Shown here: positions 57,181 through 64,000 of the stretch, one piece after another
How positions within the stretch are numbered: position 1 is the first letter of the stretch
How the letters are laid out: each line of letters opens with the position of its first letter
DNA from: Eonycteris spelaea
Taxonomy: Eukaryota; Chordata; Mammalia; Chiroptera; Pteropodidae
Assembly: GCA_003508835.1 (NCBI GenBank)
Contig: PUFA01000006.1
Coordinates: 5,332,001 to 5,396,000 of the forward strand
Direction: 5' to 3'
DNA: 64,000 nt
Notes under the pieces: generated by a model
What the model saw: the letters and a program-made list of their open reading frames with translations, nothing else
What the model was told of the DNA's origin: nothing
The model's database searches: none
Made by a program: the position numbers and the translations under genes

Positions 57181-57927
57181 AAAATTTCTACCAGAAGGGC
57201 TGGGAATTTGGGTCTCTTTCTCCTGAAAGACATCCACATGGCTTTAACCCTGCAGGCCGCCAAGGTGACTCGCGTTCTGGGTGGGTGAGTTGTTTTCCAG
57301 ACATCAGATTTCAGGTGAGAAGTTAGCATGGTGAGTGTGAATTAGAACAAGAATAGCTGGCTACTTTTGAGGGATGATTTTGTTCAGCTCTGAGTGGAGC
57401 CTGCTGAATCCTCCTTCTTTTTCTCTGGGCCTGTTTCTGTGTCAGAGCCCAACCATGGGTCAGTTAGCCAAATTGCCACACAGAGTCACCCTGGGCAGCA
57501 GGCACATCCCCATCCCTCTAAGGTCCCCCTCTCCCTGCTTATGGCCATCAGACTTTTATGACAGCTTCCTCTTCCCAAGTGCTCAGAAACTGGGTGGCTG
57601 AACATGCTTCTGGTTACCATGAAATGAATCAGTAGGCATGAACTGCCTTAACTACAAAGGCCATCTGCAAGAGGCAGGATTGTGAAATTTGTGGCACATG
57701 GTCTGTGTGTTAGTTTGGGTTCTCCAAGAAGCAAATAACAAGAGGGGATTGAGTGTGTCTGAGCCTATTGGGAAAATGGATGTGAAGGATAATGGATGTG
57801 AGACTTCGAGTAGGCAAGGAGAGCCTTTAGACCATGATGTAGGTCTGCTCCCTATGCCAGAAGAATGGGAAGGAAGGATTAGGTAGAAAGAGCTTCAGAC
57901 TACAGAGAAGTTTTGAGAAAATGTTGG

Positions 57928-57940
57928 CCAGTAGATGGCA
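57928..57940 (+). promoter_or_regulatory. Weak CTCF-type motif
   Basis: 'ccagtagatggca' fits the CTCF core through position 13; the next base (A) departs from the consensus S. Confidence 0.3.
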
Positions 57941-58689
57941 AGTCTTATTGGGGTAGCCATAGAAGAGTTCCATGCCAAGCAGGAATAGGCCAGCATTCAG
58001 ACCTCCACCATGCTTAACATTAGCTGGAGCAGCCTGGGGAAGTACTGCCCTTAGGTAAACAAGATGGCAGAGACAAAGGGCAACAGCTGTCAATCAAGCA
58101 TACTCCCAAAGCAGGGCCCCTTGAAGGAGTTAGGAGCAGCATGCTTTCAATTTTCTACCAGCAACTAGTTGTAAGGCCTTAAAGTCACTCAACCTCCCAA
58201 GCTTCACTTTCCTCATTTGCAAAGTGATAATGGCACCGACTTTGATGACTGTTGTGAGTGAGTGAGGAATGAAATGAAATGATATGTAAGCCTCAATAAA
58301 CATTCATTATCATTATTTTTAGTATATTTTAGACAACATGAGAGTTAGAGCAAGAAAAACTTAAATCTCAACCCACTTGCTGGTTTTGTGATCTTGGCCA
58401 GTTACTCTACAGGGCTTAGAATAGCACCTCACATGTAGGAAACACTTTGCAGAATTAGCTGTTAACATCATTATTTCCAAATATTAGTATTGGATCAATT
58501 GCTCTGAGAAATGGCACAGCCTAGAATGGCATTCAAAGACTTCTGCAGGATCTCAACTCTGCTTTGCAATTTCCTTCCCCACTACACTACACACATTCAC
58601 ACACACACTGCCGTAAGTTATAGCCTCAATGGGCTGCTCACAGCAACCTTGAAAATATCATGTTGTAATAATACAGTATTATATTATCC

Positions 58690-58830
58690 ACTGTCTGTTA
58701 AATGCTTATTGTATGCCTGGCACTGTGTATAGGTTTACATATATCATCTCATATTATTTCTATTCTACCAATGAGGAAACTGAGGCCCAGGAGTGTGAAA
58801 TAACTTAACCCAAGCTAATAAACGGCTTGT
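58690..58830 (-). repeat. MIR SINE fragment (antisense)
   Basis: 'taaatgcttattgtatgcctgg', 'accaatgaggaaactgaggc' and 'aataacttaacccaagctaa' follow antisense MIR. Sense MIR pieces lie at about 58150-58330. Confidence 0.8.
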
Positions 58831-58849
58831 CTATCTCTGGACTTCTGTT

Positions 58850-59110
58850 TGTAGAATGTTTTCCCAACTTCATTCCATTTCTACCTTCCAAACACTCCAT
58901 TGCCACTTCCTTCAGGAAGCCTTCCTTGATCCTTGCTCATGGTACAGATAATTGCTACCTTGGTGACTGGGGCTCCTGTCTCTGGCACCTACCTCTATAG
59001 GCACTGTATTGTAATAATTGATCAGAAAGTCACTCGTTCCCACCAGATTGTGACCAGTTTCAGGGAGGGGATAATGTCTTGTTCATCCTGTAGACAGCCA
59101 GCATCCAGCC
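58850..59110 (+). repeat. L2 LINE 3' region
   Basis: 'cttccttcaggaagccttcc', 'ttgatccttgctc' and 'cagattgtgaccagtttcag' follow L2 sense order. Confidence 0.7.
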
Positions 59111-59114
59111 TGGG

Positions 59115-60470
59115 GCTGTGAACTAGAAGACACAATTATGAATCTTCTCATTTATGCCCTTGACCTCCACAGATTATAGTTTTCTTAGGTCAGGTCCAGC
59201 TTTGAATACCATGGTCTTTAGTCATGTCACACACTTGTTTAGTACTGGTTTGAGGCACTAAATAATGTCTGACACATAGTAGGTGCTCATAATACTAGCT
59301 GGTTTATTCTTTGCATTTTCTGACTAGTTATAAAGGCCAGCGAGGGGCCATCCAGATTCACAGCTCTCAATGTCGGAAGGAAAGGAAGGGAGGAATGCCT
59401 TCTCTCTAGTAGGCAGGTACTGGCCCCTCTCCCATAAAGGGCTTACTGAGCCCATCATACAGATGGGGGAGGCCCAGAAACGTGACTACAGCGATCCAAA
59501 GTTTGCAGCCTATCTTGGTGCCTCAACCAAACCTCTAAGATCTCAAAGACCCTGTCTGTGGACAAAGAAGAGTCTTCCTTCCTGAATTTTTGCTTATAGG
59601 AAATTGAGCTTCTGTAGGTAGAATTGGCCTCCTGCTGGGAGGATAGGCTGGGTTTCCCCTGTTTGTACCTTCAAAAAGTCTCTAGATTCAAAGTGCTTTT
59701 CACAAATTTTACACACACACATACACAATTGCTCGTTTCTTATCTCTTTCCCCAGTAAGCGCAGGTTGTTCTGTAAATGTTTAGTTCACAGTTCTGTCTC
59801 TTGCACTACCTAAAGCAGGGACAGCCTGGCTCTTAGGAATATCACATTGTGTTGAATGACTAATGAATCCGAAATGCAAAGCTTTTACATTTCTGCTATA
59901 CTGCAAAATCCTCAGCTGCAGACCTACACCTGCAACTGTTTCCTCCCTTTGAAGGTTTTCTTCTTCCCAACTCTGGATACATTCTTTCTCTTGACACATT
60001 ATATCATCTATCAAGTACAGACCCACAGAGAGTAGGTTCCACCCGCCAGTGAAACAAAAAATTGCACTCCTTCCATCCCCAGCCAAGGCAGATTTGTGCT
60101 GATGTGCTCAGGCCTCCTTCCAGATTACTGGTCTAGCGATTTGCCCTTCTTCCCACCCTGCTGTCAGCCATGATCAAGCTTATTTGGATTTTGCAGACCT
60201 GGAGTCCAGGTGGCTCCTTTGGTGGCTTTGCATTACTTTTCCCTTCTAAGATTAAGTAATAACCTTGTGTTTGGTTGTGGGGAATCTCATTTTTTTGATT
60301 TCCTAAAAACATGGGAACCACTTTGACTCCTACTTTCTCAATTCCCATATCTGATCAATCACAAATTATACTAAATTTAAAAAAATCAAGCCACCTTCCC
60401 CAACTCAGTGGCCATGCAGGTCTCCTGGCATCCACTCTCTAATTCTTTCTCATTCTGCAACTAGAGGGTT
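59115..60470. other. Intergenic stretch, nothing recognised
   Basis: Mixed unique sequence. Short open frames (about 60-101 codons) on both strands show no domain. There is a short (CA)n tract near 59710. Confidence 0.5.
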
Positions 60471-60474
60471 TTTT

Positions 60475-60715
60475 TTTTTTAATGTAATTTGAGCCAAGGC
60501 ACTTCCCTCTTAAAATCCTTCAGCTCTGCCCTTTGATCTCAGGATAAAGTCCAAACTGTTTCAAGTCTCCAGAAGCAGACTGTCTTTTCCTCCTGCAGAC
60601 CTACAGTTTGTCTTGCAGGCTCCCCTCTCTGCTCCCGTGCCACCCATCCCCCTCAAGTCCTTTACACAGGCTGTTCTCGCTGTGTTTACTTAGGTAACTC
60701 CTCTCTCCTAGTACG
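60475..60715 (+). repeat. L2 LINE 3' region
   Basis: 'aaaatccttcagctctgccc', 'ctcaggataaagtccaaact' and 'tttacacaggctgttctcgc' follow L2. An antisense MIR follows at about 60720-60900. Confidence 0.75.
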
Positions 60716-60949
60716 GTGTGGCTTAATAATAACAATTAACATTTACACAAACAACTGATGTGTATTTATGTGTATTGGCTAATTCTCACAGTAAGCCTAC
60801 TAAATGTGTACCTTTATTAGTTTACTTACAGATTGGAAATCTGACAGAGATGTGAACTAGCCTGCTCAAGTCATACAGATAGCAAGCTCTCCCGCTACTC
60901 AGCTGCATGAGGACAGGGACTGCCTGGGTCTGCTCATAGGTACCTAGTA

Positions 60950-61095
60950 TTCATTTGTTTATTTAACAAGTATTTATTGAACATTTAGTAGGTACCGTGT
61001 TAGGCACTGTTCTAGGTTCCTACTCTCACGAAGCTAATACAGTGGAGAAAAGACAGACACCAAACAGGTAAACACATGTACGGACAACATAATTT
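60950..61095 (-). repeat. L2 LINE 3' end (antisense)
   Basis: 'taacaagtatttattgaaca' and 'ccgtgttaggcactgttcta' match the reverse of the L2 terminus. It abuts the LTR start at 61137. Confidence 0.75.
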
Positions 61096-61136
61096 CAGGT
61101 AGTAATAAGAGCCTTGAGGACAAGGAGACAGGATGG

Positions 61137-61643
61137 TGTTGAAGGGCTATAGAACAGGCCTCCTGAAGATATGCCACTTTGGCACATGAATTATTTTGAG
61201 CTGAAGGCAATTGGGACCCTGTGGACTCACAAGAAACTTTTCCCTCCTCTCTTAAAGAATTTAAATTGGGGGTCTTGCCCCATAATAAAAGAGTTATCAC
61301 CAGAATTAACTTTTTATGACCTATCTATAGCCTAGGGCAAACTTCTGATTACTGAACATTTGCTCTTCTAATCATCCTGCTAATGAGCTTGCTCCCTTCT
61401 AAAGTCCCAAGTCACCTTACTTCATCACCTTTAGCTCAGAATATATATATACCTCATTTTCCCTTTCTTTCTCTTAATCTCTCATGTATGTGAGGTCTGT
61501 CACTCTCTCATGTATGTGGATTTCCATACGTGCACATGTAATTAAATTTATTTTTCTCTTCTTAATCTATCTCATGTCAATTTAATTATTAGACCAGCTG
61601 AAATGACCTAGAAAAGTAGAGGAAAGTTCCTTTCTCTCCTGGA
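61137..61643 (+). repeat. 5' LTR of the endogenous retrovirus
   Basis: It starts TGTTGAAGGG after an L2. The U3 contains 'gcacatgaattattttgagc' and 'ttaaattgggggtcttgccc'. A TATA-like 'atatatatata' lies at 61441-61451. The R/U5 has an ATTAAA polyadenylation variant at about 61551, and 'gtcaatttaattattagacc' lies near the end. This follows a class I LTR widespread in non-primate placentals. The end is approximate. Confidence 0.75.
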
Positions 61644-61645
61644 GT

Positions 61646-61663
61646 CAGTGCTGTGAGCAGGAT
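61646..61663 (+). other. Possible primer-binding site of the endogenous retrovirus
   Basis: Eighteen bases directly after the LTR resemble a tRNA-His-type primer site with about two-thirds identity. Decayed, so the tRNA assignment is tentative. Confidence 0.35.
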
Positions 61664-63483
61664 ACCTCACCGGCTGTGCACTGCTCACCCCAAACTGCTA
61701 TAGTAGAAAGATCTTAGGACATCTAACATGAGCTGACAAAGAGAGATAAGAATTCTTGCCAAACCAGACTCCCAGCTCTGTACCCGCAGAGTTCAGTGGA
61801 AGCAGAGTGGTAAGAGTCCTTTTATTTTTCCTTTTGTAAATTTAGATTAGCAGGGAAAAATATTTCAGAACTAGTTCTTTTGAGCTTAGTGACTTTTGGT
61901 TATTTGGTACGAGTACTCTCAGTTTTTATCGATCCTTTCCTCCCAAAGATGGGCACCGTTGTGTCTGTTAATGTTGTTTGTCTTGTTCTATGTTTTGAGA
62001 GCTTGGTTTTGACCTTCTCTTTGTTCTCTGCCATCCGGAATGTGCATGTATTGGTGTGCATTTGGCAGCCAGTCAGATAGATGGGGGAATTCATGTTACA
62101 ACTTTTGCATAATTTGTCAGCAAGAAAAATAACTCAGTATGATGAAGTCTTCATAAGCAATCTAAACCTAATTAAGAAAAGTAAATTAAATAGATGTAAA
62201 TAGTTTTTTAAGTGAACTCTTGAGCAACAATTACATTTTATGTGTACTTAAAAATGGTTTCCTTAAAAAAAAATGGTTTCCTAAATCTCTTTGGTAACTT
62301 GAAACTTTAAAGTTTGCTAAATTAAATCATATGATGGAAATTCATTGACTATCCAGATCATTTCCAAATAAGATAAAATAGTGAAATATTAACTACTGAA
62401 CATAGGTTTATCTACTTTTGGCTACCTGTTACAGAGAAACTAAAGAAATTTGGGTTTGTTAGTAAGCGTGTCTTCTATTTCACTGAAAGATTGTACTAAG
62501 AAAAAGCATGTCTTTCTAGAAGTCATGGAATGTATTTATACATTTATTAATCTAAAGAATACTGGTATAACAAATAGTTTACAATTACTTCTTAGTTTTC
62601 ACTAGAAATTAAGGTTTCTAAGGTTAAAAATTCTAATTAACATGGAGGGAAATAATATATATTTTCAGTAATGGAAGGGTGGGGAAATACATTTTTGAGG
62701 GAATTAAAAGAAAATGGTTTGTCCTAAAATACACTGGTTATTTCTGAATGGGTAAGAGAACCAGAGAAAACCTAAAAAGAGTAAGGAAAGTTGTAGGTTT
62801 GTGAAAAGAAATCTTGAGAAATTGTATATGTGATCAAGCTGGATAAGATTGCATAAATTTGTTAGAAGTGTTTTTTTTTTAAGCTTTAATATCAATAGTG
62901 TTCTCAAACAATATGACTTCATCTGCTAAAAAGAGAAAGTTTTCTTGGACTGTTGGTCTGCTCTTAATAAGATACTGTGAAAAGTTTTCTGCCAAGAAAG
63001 CAAAGATTTTGTGTTTTGTCAAAATAACTTTCTGTGTTTTACATTGTCTTAATCAGGTCTGAAAGCTGAATCTTCTCAATAGTAAGAGCTACCTTTTGTA
63101 GTTGAAATTCCCTAGTTGATTTTTACCCAAAGGAAGGGGCAACAGAATCTATAAAGATTGTGGCACATGTGAGTGAAGTCCATTCTGCTTCTGCAAAAAT
63201 GACCCCTCAGTGCCAGACTTTTGCTATCGTGATGCCTATTAATATGACAACAGTCTGCTCCTGGATCACAGAAAGGAAGGTAGGTAAACAATGGCTATAA
63301 GTTAAACAAATAGGGTTTTGGGAGACCCAAGACAGCTGCCTGATTCTTTCAGGCTCCCTAGCAAAAGCCCTCCTTTTTTTTTTTTTTTTTTTTTTGCATT
63401 ACTCTATCCACCATAGTGTATTTAAGCTGGAGTTCACTCAACTGCCACTTAGTGTGAGTTATTAATATGCTTTTATTGTATGT

Positions 63484-63720
63484 ATGTTTTCCAGATGGAT
63501 TGACACCTTGCCCTGCCACAAGGCGGATGCTCTCACAGTGGCAAAGAAACTGTTAGAATACACTTTGGGTATACCTTCCACAATCTCCAGTGATGGAGGC
63601 ACCCACTTCACTGAGTAAATCATACAAGCCTTGCAAACTTCTTTCACTGACTCTATCTTATCTTCTTATCACTGACTCTACCTCCCTTAATCACCAGGCA
63701 AAGTCTAGAGGACTAGTGGA
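63484..63720 (+). pseudogene. Retroviral pol integrase remnant, with stop
   Basis: From about 63496 the + strand reads WIDTLPCHKADALTVAKKLL, and after a gap ISSDGGTHFTE then TAA at 63616-63618. This is the catalytic-core region of gammaretroviral integrase, the SSD aspartate being the second acidic catalytic position. A few residues between the two blocks are missing relative to the family. Downstream 63685-63715 resembles the next conserved integrase block at the DNA level. An imperfect duplication of 'tcactgactctatctt' lies at 63644-63682. Confidence 0.8.
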
Positions 63721-64000
63721 AAAATTGGATTGAAGCAGAACAAGTCTTAATTACATGGCATTGAACGAACTGATGAAGATGATTATAATTTATATGACTT
63801 TTTGTTTGAAACATTTCCAGCTCTTTTTCTTTTTCCAGATATAAGGAAACCTTTCCTCTTAAACTATGACTTACAGTAATTTGGTAAATTATACTTTTGT
63901 AAGCATAATTGAAACATTTTTCTTTTTCTTCTTACTTGGTCCCTCCAGAATTCAGAAACTCTCAGTGAGTATTCTTATTTGCATGGCAATATTATTATTT

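Larger units (their letters stand above)
61137..64000 (+). mobile_element. Partial class I (gammaretrovirus-like) endogenous retrovirus, broken, continuing past the window
   Basis: An LTR is followed by leader-like sequence and, 1.8 kb later, by an integrase remnant, which is too close for intact gag and pol. The element is therefore internally deleted. An in-frame stop and a small deletion break the integrase remnant. No env or 3' LTR is seen before position 64000. 62100-63480 is AT-rich, has a T22 tract at 63374-63395, and is not recognisable in detail. It is an old, non-functional copy. Relationship to a HERV-H-like lineage is inferred from the integrase text and the primer-site similarity. 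Confidence 0.75.

Noticed and set aside
1..64000. CRISPR arrays, operons, bacterial-type genes, tRNA or rRNA genes
   Set aside because: No regularly spaced direct repeats, ribosome-binding arrangement or cloverleaf-like RNA gene was seen. The tRNA-like segments present are only MIR SINE heads.

Overview
The window is nuclear DNA from a placental mammal. Two recognisable genes lie on the + strand, both with mammalian exon/intron structure: the 3' five-sixths of NT5C1A (cytosolic 5'-nucleotidase 1A) and the complete coding region of HEYL (a Notch-effector bHLH-Orange repressor). In human 1p34 these two genes are also neighbours in the same orientation, so the segment is a conserved synteny block. 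Interspersed repeats are mostly ancient (MIR, L2, MaLR/ERVL-type LTRs, hAT-Charlie relics) plus L1 3' ends and one class I endogenous retrovirus. I saw no Alu, B1/B2, carnivore SINEC, equine ERE or bovine tRNA-type SINEs. That argues against a primate such as human, and against mouse, dog, horse or cow. A laurasiatherian poor in young SINEs (for example a fruit bat) would fit, but the species is inference only.

Layout. 1-5322: 3' part of NT5C1A intron 1, mostly unique sequence with L2/MIR/hAT pieces. 5323-11762: NT5C1A exons 2-6. All splice sites are GT/AG and the exons add up to the family length of 368 residues once an exon 1 upstream of the window is assumed, except that exon 2 lacks one base and so reads into a stop. 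11763-28000: NT5C1A 3' UTR and about 14 kb of intergenic DNA with two good CTCF-type motifs, LTRs, hAT relics and GT microsatellites. 27990-28440: CpG-island promoter of HEYL with GC boxes, a perfect RBPJ (CSL) motif and an E-box-like class C site. 28274-39346: HEYL, five exons, 328 codons, intact. Its first intron holds a second CpG-rich island with another perfect RBPJ motif. 39347-about 41680: HEYL 3' UTR. 41690-61130: AT-richer, repeat-dense intergenic DNA (L2, MIR, nested L1, LTRs) in which I recognise no gene. 61137-64000: a broken, internally shortened class I endogenous retrovirus (5' LTR, probable primer-binding site, integrase remnant with a stop) that runs off the right edge.

The two genes are not functionally linked in any obvious way. 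NT5C1A removes phosphate from AMP in muscle cytosol, while HEYL is a nuclear repressor induced by Notch. The main points worth a second look are the single-base frameshift in NT5C1A exon 2, the intronic CpG island of HEYL with RBPJ motifs, the tandem CTCF-like motifs between the two genes, and the endogenous retrovirus. I did not find evidence of a previously undescribed gene system here.
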